Below, one piece after another: positions 10,621 to 21,200 of a DNA stretch of 64,000 nucleotides (its first letter is position 1; every line of letters starts with the position of its first letter). The stretch comes from Prorocentrum cordatum (Eukaryota; Sar; Dinophyceae; Prorocentrales; Prorocentraceae): the NCBI GenBank assembly GCA_963575745.1, contig CAUYUJ010019101.1, positions 57,460 through 121,459 on the forward strand, written 5' to 3'. The position numbers were made by a program, and so were the translations under genes. Below the pieces are notes generated by a model. It was not told the origin of the DNA, ran no database searches, and saw only the letters and a program-made list of their open reading frames with translations.

Positions 10621-12227
10621 CATCCCAGGACTGCCATGAATCCCATTGGGCGGCTGAACTGGATGCGCCTGTCTGTGTGGCAACCCTGTAGTCGGTGTAC
10701 ACCGGGGGGACATGTGGCCTCTTTTGGTTTGTTCCATGGGCACCGGCGATCATCTCCACGGGGCCCGCCTGAGGCAGCTGCTTGCGTGGCGTCTCTGTCA
10801 CCGGCGGGCACTGGGGGGGAACCTGGCGCAACATTGCTGCCGTCAGCCCATGGATACGGGCGACCGCCTTCACTGGGACCTTCGGGGGTGCGTGTTTTGG
10901 TGTCGCGTTGTAAGTGCTTGCGCTGCTTATCCACAATGCTTGGCCATTCTACGTGTAGCTGGTGCTCGTCGTCCATCTTGTAGGCGTCGAAGCCTGCTTT
11001 GTTCCATGCCTGGAGGAAGTCTTCGCATTGCTGTAACGAATTCTTCCTGGGGTCGGACTTGATGTTGACCCATGGGCTCCCTTGCTTGTTGCCTGCCTTA
11101 CGGACCCAGGCGGTCCAGATCCCGTTGAAGGCGCCTCCCAGCGTCTTCTGTAGTCTGATGATCTTGTCTGGTGCTGGTTCGTCCCTGTTAGTATCTGCTT
11201 CGTTGATTGTCTTCAAGTACATGGGGAGACCGCCCATGGGGTCATCTGGGCGCGCTAGTGGGAGGGATGCTGCCTGAGGATCGCGCCCTCGACCTGCGCA
11301 GCGATGCTGCCAGGGTGAGCGAAGTGGCGGGCGGGCTACGCGGCCAAGTGAGGCGTCTTCGGGAATAGCGGGTGGTCGGCGCTCTGACTTGTTTTCAACT
11401 AGCCTTAGCTGCCTGCCGTCGCAGATTTCGTCCTGGAGTGTACGGGCGTATGCACTAGCGTACGGCGACCAGGCTGCTGAGTCGACCCTCTGGGGGGGTT
11501 GGGACCACAGGATTGGCGGACTGTGGGAAGCCTCACTGTCGTTTGGTTCTGGGATGTCGGCCTCGACTACCTGGTGTGTAGGACTGGCTTGAGCCACGGA
11601 GTCAGTCCTGTCTGCTGGGATTCCCTGAGCCTGGCCTTCTGTCTCAGATCCCTTGTTGGACTCATCCCAGTCAACTTCATACTCGCCGCCGCCGCTTCCA
11701 TACTTGTGTGGGGACGGCACGTCTCCTGCTTCTCCGTCAGACTGTCCTGGTGCGGCAGGTTGCTGGGGAAGCGTGGTCAGGAGAGGGACCTGATGATGGT
11801 GGTGATACGCGAAGCCTGAAGAATTGGCGCAGCCATGAAAACAGGAAGTGAAGAAAAAGTGGACAAGGGAGAGAGCGACGAGGAAGGAAGTGGGGGAAGG
11901 GAAGGAGGGAGGAAGGGGACACGAGGGAGTGAGGGAGAACCGTGCAGGACGAGAGGGACGAGCAAGAAGGGCTCGCGAGAGGGAGGGAACTGCAAGGAAG
12001 GTCTCTGGCGAGGGCGCGGCTCCTAGGGCAAGTACGAGGAAGCCCCGAGCGAGACCGCGATTCTGGGGCGTCGAAGCCGCGATCCGTGCGCAAGCAGCAG
12101 GGAAGTCTCGGGGGAGGGCACGACTCCCGAGTCCCAAGTGTGAGGAAGCCCCGAGCGAGAGCGCGATTCCAGAGCGCCGAGAAAGTGGTTCGCTCACGAA
12201 GTGTGAGGAAGTCTCGAGCGAGAGCAC
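10530..12227 (-). CDS. Unrecognised protein upstream of LINE-1
   Basis: Open frame of 565 codons. The first ~145 residues overlap a dispersed repeat and are Leu/Ser/Pro-rich, so they are unlikely to be coding. From about residue 150 (near 11790) the composition becomes protein-like: an acidic segment (YEVDWDE), then a compact region at about residues 320-440 with motifs WTAWVRKAGNKQG and CEDFLQAWNKAGFDAYKMD. The last ~100 residues run into tandem unit B. It has the same strand as LINE-1 and may be an extra upstream ORF of that element or a host exon. No family recognised. Confidence 0.4.
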   Translation of the reverse strand: MLSLETSSHFVSEPLSRRSGIALSLGASSHLGLGSRALPRDFPAACARIAASTPQNRGLARGFLVLALGAAPSPETFLAVPSLSRALLARPSRPARFSLTPSCPLPPSFPSPTSFLVALSLVHFFFTSCFHGCANSSGFAYHHHHQVPLLTTLPQQPAAPGQSDGEAGDVPSPHKYGSGGGEYEVDWDESNKGSETEGQAQGIPADRTDSVAQASPTHQVVEADIPEPNDSEASHSPPILWSQPPQRVDSAAWSPYASAYARTLQDEICDGRQLRLVENKSERRPPAIPEDASLGRVARPPLRSPWQHRCAGRGRDPQAASLPLARPDDPMGGLPMYLKTINEADTNRDEPAPDKIIRLQKTLGGAFNGIWTAWVRKAGNKQGSPWVNIKSDPRKNSLQQCEDFLQAWNKAGFDAYKMDDEHQLHVEWPSIVDKQRKHLQRDTKTRTPEGPSEGGRPYPWADGSNVAPGSPPVPAGDRDATQAAASGGPRGDDRRCPWNKPKEATCPPGVHRLQGCHTDRRIQFSRPMGFMAVLGWVGPPAGHVGRHRLEDQGETNCPQRRLSLR

Positions 12228-12432
12228 GATTCGTGAATACGTCGTAAGGAAATCTCAAGCGAACGCCAGATGTCCAATAACTTCAGATACATATCAAGCG
12301 GGAACCGCTGTTGTTGTAAGCCGGAGGCCAAGGGCACAATTTTAGAATTAAGGTTCTCCGATGTAAAAACGTAAACCCCGGGAGGAACACTTCAATTGGA
12401 AAACAACATGGGCACCGCGGGGGGGAGGGGGG
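12138..12432. repeat. Dispersed repeat, copy 1 (pairs with 39800-40052)
   Basis: Both copies contain GTGAGGA(A/G)GTC, CGAGAGCACG, then TCA(A/G)GCGGGA, CTGTTGTTG, AGGGGCACA/AGGGCACA and a terminal run of G, in the same order and orientation. The upstream part (11930-12260) is itself built of diverged ~50-base subunits with GAGCGAGAGCGCGATTC. Confidence 0.6.
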
Positions 12433-12433
12433 C

Positions 12434-13720
12434 TGAACCAATTTTAAAATTTGTGTATATATATATATATACACATTATCATACGCACCTCTCCGAGGGA
12501 ATAGAGCTCAGAGGCGATCAATGCGTACGCGCCGCGTCGTTCGCGATGTTTCTGGCCGTTTCGCTAGGGACATCCTCGAAATTCTGAAAATCAGTGGCAC
12601 CCCTCACACAGATCGTGACGTCAGGGTCCAAAAACACATGGGAATTTCAACGTTCTAACATACAACCTTCAAACACACAGTGTAAGTGTAATGATTTTGA
12701 TCTCGATTCTCAGAGAATGGCGGTTTCGCCTGAGACATCCTCCCAAAATCGAGCCCCGACGTACCTTCTGGTACCCCAGACCCCGCCTCGGAGCCTCCTG
12801 GGGGGCCTCCTGGAACCTCCTGGGGCCTCCTGGGGCTTTCTGTTCCTTCTGGTACCCCAGACCCTGCCTCGGAGCCTCCTGGGGGTCTCCTGGAACCTCC
12901 TGGGGCCTCCTGGGGCCTCCTGCGGCCTCCTGGAGCCTCCTGGGGGCCTCCTGGAGCCTCCTGGGGCCTCCTGGGGCCTCCTGATGCCGCCTGGGGCCTC
13001 CTGGGGCCTCCTGGGGCTTCAGAACTACACGCACACACAGAGACACAACTCACACCCAATACATCACACGCTAGACAGACATAATACACACACAACACCT
13101 ACAACGCACAGACAACACGCACAACATAGAGCACACATCACACACACACACACAACACTCACAATCCTGGGGCCTCCTGGAGCCTCTTGCGGTATCCAAG
13201 TAGGGCCTCCATGAGGCTTCCTGGGGGCCCTGGTACACACATCGCAAGGTATGACAACCCCACTTGCCCTCGTCGATCCTCCTGCTCGATCCCCAATCCT
13301 TGGGGGAAGGCTCTTACTCGATCTTGGATTCTTCCGCGTTCACCTCCTGCCTCTTCCCCTTCTCTTAGGCACGCCCTGGCGGCACCGCCCCCGCTGCCCC
13401 TCCTCCCTCTCCGATCCTGCCGTCATGGTGTCTTCCTGCTTCAAACGCCCTTTCAGTTTTCTGTATGAACCTGGGCACACACGTGCCACTTGTGTATATA
13501 TATATACACATGGAACTCAACGGCCACCAACAAAAACCAATGACCAACCATCCACCATCTAGCTCACATGCCCTTCTGCACTTATCATCAGTATCGCAAA
13601 CACTGCCATTACCCTGTTACCCTGATTATCATACTCCCCATCCTCCTCGTCATCCATCCTCTGCCCTCTCGCCCCTCCGTCTCCGTCCTGCACATCCCAT
13701 GCCTTCCCATGCCTCCTTCA
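12434..13720. other. No gene seen; simple repeats
   Basis: 12459-12476 is a TA-rich palindrome flanked by GTG/CAC. 12780-13020 is a CCTCCTGGGG minisatellite; an approximately 90-base segment with CTTCTGGTACCCCAGACCC occurs twice (about 12765 and 12847). 13025-13165 is CA-rich. 13495-13510 is another short TA palindrome. Open frames here are products of the repeats. Confidence 0.5.
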
Positions 13721-13905
13721 CCTCCTCCACCTCCTCCTCCCTCCCAAATCCTCCTCTAGGCCCTCTTCATCGTCCTCCTCCTCCTCCTGGCCCTCTTCCT
13801 CCTCCTTTTCTCCCTCCTCCTCCGCCCCCCCGTCCCCCTCCCACTCCTCCCCCTCACCCTCCTCCTCTTACTCCTCCCCCTCACCCTCCTCGTCCGCACG
13901 ACACC
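13720..13905 (+). repeat. CCT-rich low-complexity tract
   Basis: Imperfect CCT/CTC repeats. Beyond it, 13905-14300 is GC-rich with no supported gene. Confidence 0.8.
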
Positions 13906-14309
13906 TTCCCCTCCCTTCACGACGGTGACGGCGACGACACCCTTCGCGCTGCTGCCCCGGGGCATCCGACGGCCGCCAAAAGCGACGGCGGCGGTCCTCG
14001 GCGCCCTCGGGCCCGCTTCTCGCGGGAGCGGGGTCGTGGAGGACCCAGTGGGCCATCACGGCGGAGGCCTTCGCGGGCTCGGCTCCGCCCGCGGGGCGTC
14101 GCAGCCGCCCGTCGTCGCGGTCGGCCGTGGGGAAAAGGGGGGGCGGGGGAGGAGACGGGAGGGGAAAGAGGAGGCGTAGGAACCAGTGGCGAGGCCAAAT
14201 ACGATCAACCTCCACACCTCGTGGCCCCGCTGGGCCTCTTCGGCGCGGCGGGGAGGGTTCGGGGTACGACCGTGACGAGCTCGGGCCAGGTGTTCCTTGT
14301 CCGGGGAAG

Positions 14310-14549
14310 TCAGTGGGCGCACGGATTCGCCAGAGCACGCAGTTGCTCGTGCGCAACTGCCCCACATCCGCTACAAAACCATGCATCCAAATGACGATGC
14401 GCATTGAGGAGGTCAGAGGGGTGCAGCCAGCGGCCCGCCACATGGACTCGGGGTAACCCTCGCGCACCCACGCATCCACATTGACCCGCTGCGGACACGG
14501 AGAGCGACAAATTTCCTCGCTCGCAGCAAGAAGCGCTGATCCGTGACAT
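14310..14549 (-). pseudogene. LINE ORF2 C-terminal fragment (cysteine motif)
   Basis: The last ~40 residues of this frame read as HRHLDAWFCSGCG, then ~14 residues, then C just before a TGA stop. The same pattern (H-x-L...W-x-C-x2-C-G...LR-x-L...C) closes ORF2 of LINE-1 (NLWFCSSCG) and LINE-2 (YCCKLCG). No RT or RNase H is attached, so this is a 5'-truncated remnant, which is common for LINEs. Confidence 0.55.
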
Positions 14550-14609
14550 CTCACGCGCCGTTCTGTGCAGTCCGAGACCGAGCGTTGAAACGTGAGGGGA
14601 ACGAGATCA

Positions 14610-14730
14610 ACAGCAGGAGGAGGAGGAAGAGGAGGGGCGGAGGAGGAGGAGGGGGAGGGGGAGGGGGGGGGAGGACGAGGAGGAGGAGGCGGAGGAGGAG
14701 GAGAAGGAGGAGGAGGAGGAAGAATCCGAT
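14610..14730 (+). repeat. (GGA)n tract
   Basis: Imperfect GGA/GGGGGA repeats. A perfect (GCA)n run follows at 14760-14784, and a (CCT)n run lies at 14920-14950. Confidence 0.9.
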
Positions 14731-14981
14731 GCCGAGAGTGGAAACACGAGGGGAACGAGAGCAGCAGCAGCAGCAGCAGCAGCAAAAGGGGAAAGGCGGG
14801 TCTTCCCCCACGGAAGTCCTTTCCTCCCCCCCCCCGGCAGCGTCAAGCTCCGCCTCCGGGCGCATTGGGCGTCCACGGTGGCACGCGGCACCCGCAGTCG
14901 GACGGCGCGGGCCCTTCTCCCTCCTCCTCCTCCTCCTCCTCCTCCTCCATGCAGATGTGTCCTGTGTCGGTTTGGACGCCC

Positions 14982-15176
14982 GACATGGGTACGGAAAAAA
15001 TGGGCACAATGCCCAATAACAAATGCTGTCCCAGACCAACAGCGGCCGCTGTTGGGCAGGCGGCCTTCTTCTGTCTCAAATGGACACAGGCCGCGGGCGG
15101 CCCGGACAGCGAGTCCAGTTCAAAATGAACAAGAACTGCAGTTGAGCATTGTACCCAGTCTTTCCGTACCCATGTC
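14982..15176. mobile_element. MITE-like element with 31-bp terminal inverted repeats (family RG)
   Basis: Left end 14982-15012 (starts GACATGGGTACGGAAA) and right end 15146-15176 match as inverted repeats at 28 of 31 positions. Total length is 195 bases. The interior includes CAACAGCGGCC and GCGAGTC(C/T) segments that recur at 40700-40860, where only the right end survives. No obvious target duplication. Because the ends match so well this is probably a non-autonomous DNA transposon; no transposase is present in the window. Confidence 0.75.
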
Positions 15177-15179
15177 GGT

Positions 15180-16270
15180 CGTCCCGAGTCGGTGATGTTC
15201 GGCGGCGCGGGTTTCCCTCGCAGCAAGGCTGGCCAGCTCGTATGCCACCGTCTTCGCCAAGACACAACTCCTGACCGCTCTGTCTGACACAGCACCACGC
15301 TCGCTCCGATGGCCGCGAGCGATCAGGACACGAAGATCTGGGCGGGATCTCACCCTCGCCTCTCAAGCTCCCTTCCGGCCGCATCCATACGCCTTGGTGC
15401 GAGACGAGGGGGTCGCCATGGACGGGGATGGTCTGGCCCCTTTCCCAAGGAACCGAACTTTATACACCGATGCTTTTTTCCAGTCCCGCACTGGGATTCG
15501 CACAAGAAAACGGATTATGGTGTATACGCCATCCTGGTGTATGCATTTGTTGTTGCTCCCACGGGAGAACGGGGACAAACGTATACACCACACCACCCCG
15601 ACGTCGTCCCCGACCCTGAAAAAAGTCCTGGAATTGACAAACCGCCCGCCACTGGTAATGTATATGCTCCAGTTCGGGCGTTGGTAGAACTGGGTTTAGT
15701 GGAACCTGGTTGAGTGATCTGTACCGGGGGCGCCCGCCCCCCCGTCCCATTTCTACTAACCGGAACTGCCGTCACCCGAAAACACACCAGCTTTATGGCA
15801 AACCTGGTTTACTGATTCTGGCAACTTCGAAGGCTCTGGGGCCCTACCACCAACCGGGTCTTTCGGTGCGCACTTTGCGCGGTAGAACGCGCAGTTTTGG
15901 CGGCGCCGACCGCGTGGGCAGGGCGTCCCGCTGCAGGGGTCGTTCGGCCGTCCGCGCCAGGGCGCCCAACGCCGCAAAAGAAAATGCCCTGGAACGCAAA
16001 CTCTGCAATTTTTGGTCACCCCTGCCTTACCCGGGGTCCTGGCCATGCCCGACCAGTTTCCGACTCCTCTGCGCGGCGCGTGCGTCAGGGGTCACGACGG
16101 GGGGCCGCTCACCGGCCGCCCGAGGGTCGCTGCGCCGGCGGGCGCCGCGCCCGCGGGCGCCTCCGGCGCCTCCGCGGCGGCGGCGGCGGGGCGCGGCCAG
16201 CCCGCGCGGCGAGGGCCGGAAGAGAAGACGGCGCCCGGGGGGCCCGTCGGGCCGTCCTGGCTGTCCCCGA
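15180..16270. other. No gene supported; one hairpin
   Basis: A 16-base inverted repeat at 15535-15550 and 15575-15590 (14 of 16 pair; TGGTGTATGCATTTGT arm) encloses a smaller CTCCC/GGGAG stem. The rest is unassigned; frames here have no recognisable domain. 16080-16260 is very GC-rich and Ala/Gly-coding in all frames. Confidence 0.4.
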
Positions 16271-16271
16271 T

Positions 16272-16442
16272 GGTTAAGTCGGGCCTGTCCCCCATACAGG
16301 GGGATTTTCGAGGAAAAATTTACAAATAGTCAAAAATAGATTCAAAAATGGCCAAACAAAAATACTCCAAAAATCGTCACCAGACAATTTTGAACCTATT
16401 TTTGAACATTCCTCCTGTAGAGGGACCAGCCCGACTGAACCC
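16272..16442. mobile_element. AT-rich MITE, family GTCGGGC, copy 1
   Basis: 171 bases with ends GGTTAAGTCGGGCCTGTCCC and, inverted, GGTTCAGTCGGGCTGGTCCC; pairing continues through CAGG(G/A)GGA. The interior is A-rich in strong contrast to the GC-rich surroundings. Copy 2 at 19611-19855 has the same ends but a different AT-rich interior. No coding capacity. Confidence 0.8.
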
Positions 16443-17640
16443 TATGGCGGCTCCTCCTTCGGCCGCGGAGGGCCGTTCCGGGAGGCCAGGCCGGGCCGTC
16501 TGGAGGCCGTCCCGGCAGCGCTCTGTCTCCCCGCGGGGTCCCCAGACCCGTGGGGGGGTCCGCAGGGTAAGCCGACTGACGGACTACCTACCAGGCCACC
16601 CCGACCCAACCCGAAGACCCGAATTTCGGGTTGGGGGGGCGGACGGGCTTCAGATGTTTTTTCAATGTTCCCCGGCCCCCCCCCTACTGGGAATGGAGGG
16701 CACATCGGGGCCCTTTCGGGGATGGACAGGACCCCCTTTAGCAAAACGTGGTTTAGTGAAAACGACCTCGGGCCCAAACCTAGCGGGCGCAGGCCTGGAA
16801 AATGACGGCCGCGGCGCCCTCTCGAGAACCAGAAACGGACAATTCACTAATCGACGTGTCAGGGTGGGGGTTCTATCCACCCTCGAGCCTTCGGGTTGAG
16901 TTGGGGTGGCTTGGTGGTGTTGGTGATCTTCGCCGTGGGGGAAGCGGGTCCTCGTGTTCGGGCTCTCGGGGCCCTCCACGGGCCCCGGGAGTGTCAAGAA
17001 ACGACTCAAGGTGAGAAACTCGTCCTGGGGAAGGCCCCAAAGGACCAGGACCCGTTTCCCTCGGCGGACGAGGGGGGGAATTGAGAAGAAGAAGGCCTCC
17101 TCAGAAGGCGGCGGGGCTTCTCAGAAGCCCCCTGGCCTTCTGAGAGAGCTTCTGCGTCCTCGGGGGAGGCTCCGAAGACTTCCGAGAAGATCGGGGGAAG
17201 CCCGAGCCCTGGGAGAAGGCCCGCCTCTTCTCACTTCACCCCCTGGGCTCGCGGTCGATGTGCAGTCGTCGTGCTACCGCAAGGGGCGATGAACAACCTG
17301 CCCGGGCGATGGACACAAACGAGCCGCATAGTTATGCAAGATGGCATGGCGGCCTTACGGGGTGGCCAACGCGGGCCGCCAGCGCGGACGCCCGACCTTA
17401 CGCGGGGAGCTCACGCGCAAATGTCGGCGCAGGCGACACACAATTGTTCCCCGGAGCTCGGCACGCAGCCTGAAAAGCGGGCCTGGCGCGACACGCTCGC
17501 CCAACAGTGGGCCCACAGTGCCGAGCTGACACGCAGCGCGTTGGCATCGCTTCTTGCGTTCCAAAGCGGGCGAACAGCTTCTGAAAACGAGCCCCGACTC
17601 GACTTCCGAGACCAAATCGGTCCTTAGTTCAGCGCCTGGA
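16443..17640. other. No clear gene; partial dispersed repeat
   Basis: 16945-17053 is a partial copy of the ~180-bp hairpin-ended repeat (see 61186-61362), recognisable from GTGTCAAGAAACGACTC and CTCGTCCTGGGGAAGG. An open frame at 17271-17627 (plus, 118 codons) has even composition but no recognised domain, so I leave it as only a possibility. Confidence 0.35.
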
Positions 17641-17654
17641 CTGTAACCACGTTG

Positions 17655-17786
17655 GGAGGTCCGCGCGGAGTGCTCGGACCGGCGCTGAGCTCCTCCTTCC
17701 CCGGCGGCGCGCGGAGCAAGCCAGGGGCGGCGCCGAAGGCGCTGACGGGGGGTCCAGCGCCGAGGCAAGGACTCGCGCGGACCTCC
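17655..17786. repeat. Short segment bounded by inverted repeats (GGAGGTCCGCGC)
   Basis: GGAGGTCCGCGCGGAG at 17655-17670 and its near-complement at 17771-17786 face each other across ~100 bases. A related 15-base inverted repeat occurs within an intron at 18440-18513. On the minus strand, protein-like open frames stop being plausible at these ends. It may therefore be an inserted intron-like (introner) element; that is inference. Confidence 0.45.
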
Positions 17787-18210
17787 GAAAGTATGTTGGG
17801 GGCCTGGGAAATTGGCACCACCATCAACACAGAGGGTTGCATCCACTGAGGAGGGATGATCCTGGATTCTGGTTCTGGTGGTATTCGTTCCAGCCACATT
17901 GAGAAGCCCGAGCAATGCCATCACCGAGATTAAAATCGTTCTCCCTCGGTGGAGGCAGCCGCCGCAGCTGGTGTTGGTGACAACCTTTATGGGACGCGCA
18001 GAGACATACTGACACTACATGTCCTCCTCGGAGGCGCGCGTCCGACCCAAACATATAGTATACACCCATATTGTAGTGCACCGTTTCCCGAGCGGTGTGG
18101 CCAGAAAGCGCCCGCCGCCACGCCGCATATAATATAAGATTTCTCGGTGCGCGCGTCGCCCCTGGAAGGGGGACGCACACATAATATTAGTATCTTGGGG
18201 GACGCCGACT

Positions 18211-21200
18211 CTAGGCCTCCGATGACGCCGCTTTCTCTTCTCCACGATGGTGGTCGACGATAGGGAGCTCCACGGGGAAGAAACACCGGACGGTGCGCTG
18301 GTACTCGCGGTAGCCGGGCCGCTTCCTTGCGGAGTAGTACTCCGCCGCGGCGGCGCCCGTCCAGTGCACGAGGCAGTTGTAGAGGACCCGCGGGGTGTGC
18401 AGAAGCATCACCGGGGAGCAAAAGGCTGCACTCACACACGCTCTCGGAGGTCCGCGCAGCAGCGGCATGGGTGTCTTTCCCTCCTCCGAAGATCCGGTCG
18501 GACCTCCGAGAGCTTGTGCTCATGCCGCTGTTCCTCCCTCGAGATCAGCGCCAGCGCGCAGACCCTCCAGGCGGGGCACCCTCGGTCGGCGAGGGCGCAC
18601 AGGGACGGCGCGGCGGCAAGGGATGGCCGGAGGGGGGCCACGTCGAGGCGACGGCGGCCCTCCTCCTTCGCCACGGCTGGCTCCGTTTCGGACATCGGGT
18701 CTCTTAAAGGGGCCCTGGGACACGCAAATAAATAGACACAAATAACAGGATTCCCAATATCTTCCCAGATTTGCTGGGTTTTCGTCTTCCTACCCACTTC
18801 CCATGTTTTCCCATATTTTCCTGGGGATCGACGATTAATTGTGTTTGTGTGTGTGTTTTTCCCCTCCTCATCTGACCTGGGTCAATCCAGACCCGAGTCA
18901 GTCATGCCTGGCAGAGTCCTGCAAGATCCTGCAAGATCCTGCGCCCAAGCCTGGGTCAACGCGAAGGGTCCTGGAAGCTCCCGCAGGATCCTGCACCCGA
19001 GCCTGGGTCGATGCGACCCTGTCCCTGCGGGATCCCGCAAGATCGGGCGCTCTGGCTGACCCTCGATTGCAGCGACCCCCGTCCCTAGACCCCCGACGTC
19101 ATGATTTTTTCCTGATGCGACCCCCATAGGTCTCGGCCCATTCCCCAGGACTGGTTTCTCGTCTGGAGTCCCTTTTTGACGGTCCCGAGGGCCAGTGAGG
19201 GCCCCCGGAGGCCGAAAACAACGCGAAACTTCCCGTCGTGATTTTTGTCACGACTTGAGAAGGTTTGGGTCTGCAGTGGCCCCCGTCTTAAGGCCCCCGA
19301 GAAAAACGGCTCCAGACGGGTCCGGCGGCCCGAGCTCGAGGGGACTCGTCGGGCTGGGCGGGGCGGGCCGCCGCGGTCTCCGTACGGGCCCTCCTCCGAG
19401 TGACAGGCTCACCCAGCACATCCACTCGCAGAGGCACTCGGCGGCAACTCCCGGGGGCCTCCCACAGCATCTCGTGGGCGAGTGCGAGTCGGCGCCCGTC
19501 AAAGCCAAATCGGCGCTGGGCAACGCTACATCGGCGCTGATCGACGGTCACCGGCGCTGAATCGGCGCTATCTCATCGACTCTTAGACGACGCCACAGAC
19601 GGAACTAAGATTACGTCGGGCATGTCCCCCTACAGGCGGATTTTGGACGAAAAATACAAAATAAAGAAAACATGTTCAAATATTGTTCAAACGTACGACA
19701 CAATAGTTCAACAATGCTCAAACATACGAAAATAATCAAACATAAGCTTGCAAATGATAAGAAAAAACTATGGTGGACAAACAATACAAGAATCGTTAAA
19801 TCATCTTTGGATATTCCTCCTGCAAAGGGACAGGCCCGACTTGAAACTACGAGGGCACCGTCGGGGCGTTGACCTAAGGAACGATAAGTAAGGAACGAGG
19901 CCCCTTTTGCCCACAAGTCAAACTTCGACTTCCGGTGGAAAACCTCCGGAAAACCGAAGGCAAGCTGCAGAACAGGCAAGGAGCACCGAGCCCCTCCCCA
20001 GCGAAACGGGCTCCTTCTGCAGCGCCCCGACTGCACACCAGGCCCCCACGACCTGCCGCCGAAGAAGTAGTTGGGGTGCCGGCACCGCGCCCAGAGCCAG
20101 TACTCCGGCGCGTCCCAGGGCGACAGGCCCAGCGTGGCGGCCCGGAGCTCCTCGCGCTCCGCCTCGGTCACGGCCGTGGCGTCCCGCCGCCGGCACTCCG
20201 CCAGGAAGCGGCGCTTCTGGTGGTCCGCCAGGTTCTCCAGCGCCCAGAACGAGGCCTCTCACGAGCGGCGCACACGTATATCCGCAGCCGCGCCCCCGCT
20301 GTCTCTGCACTCTGGGGCGCGACATCCCGGAGCATTTTCTCGGGGTGCGAGGGGCTCAGGACGGAATCCACAGGGGATTCGGCACCTCGAAGATGAAGCC
20401 GTCTCGTGATTCACCTTTTGCAGACTCAAGCCTCGGAAATCCATCGAAACGGCATTTCGGATTTCACCCTTTGCCCTCCACCAAAAAAACAAATGCTCGG
20501 GATCTGCGTGGGGCGTCCGCGAAACAACGCGCCGTATCCGCGGGGTCGCGGCCCAGGGGCCCGGCCCGCGAAGCCACGGATGCGCAGATGTTCCTCACCC
20601 ATGAAGACCCACAGTCCCCAGCCGAGCAACTCCACAGGATGCAAGTGCTCCGCTGGGTTCCAGGCGCTGAGCAGCATGGGCACCGCAAGCCCGAAGATGG
20701 TGGACATCCCCTGCTGAAAGCTGTCCCACTGCCGCTTGAACCACCACATCCCGGGAGGCTTCTGGTGGAAATCCACCCAGCTCACCCGAGCGTACTGATA
20801 CCTCGCGGGCGAAAAGTATCTCCGTATCCACGGCCTCGCGGGCCGGGCTCCTGGGCCGCAACCCCGCGTAAAAGGAGCCTTTCTTCGCGGACACCACGCG
20901 CAGCACGTATCCGTGCGACCGCGTATCCTCGGGACCCCGCCCCGGAATCCAGACCGCGAGGGCATGGACATGAATACGCTCGCCGCTCGTGCACACCTGG
21001 TCAGATCCTCCTCGAAGACGAACGTCCAGCCAGTCGCCCGACCAAAGTGGCACACGGCCGCGACCAACATGCGCAGCCCGTGCACAACGTAGCAGCAGCC
21101 CATGCCCAGCCTGCGGGCCCAGCCGCCCTGGCCGGAGCAGGCGCCGTACAGCCCCAGCAGCACGAGGCACAGCGGCCAGCCCAAATCGTTGTACGCCATC

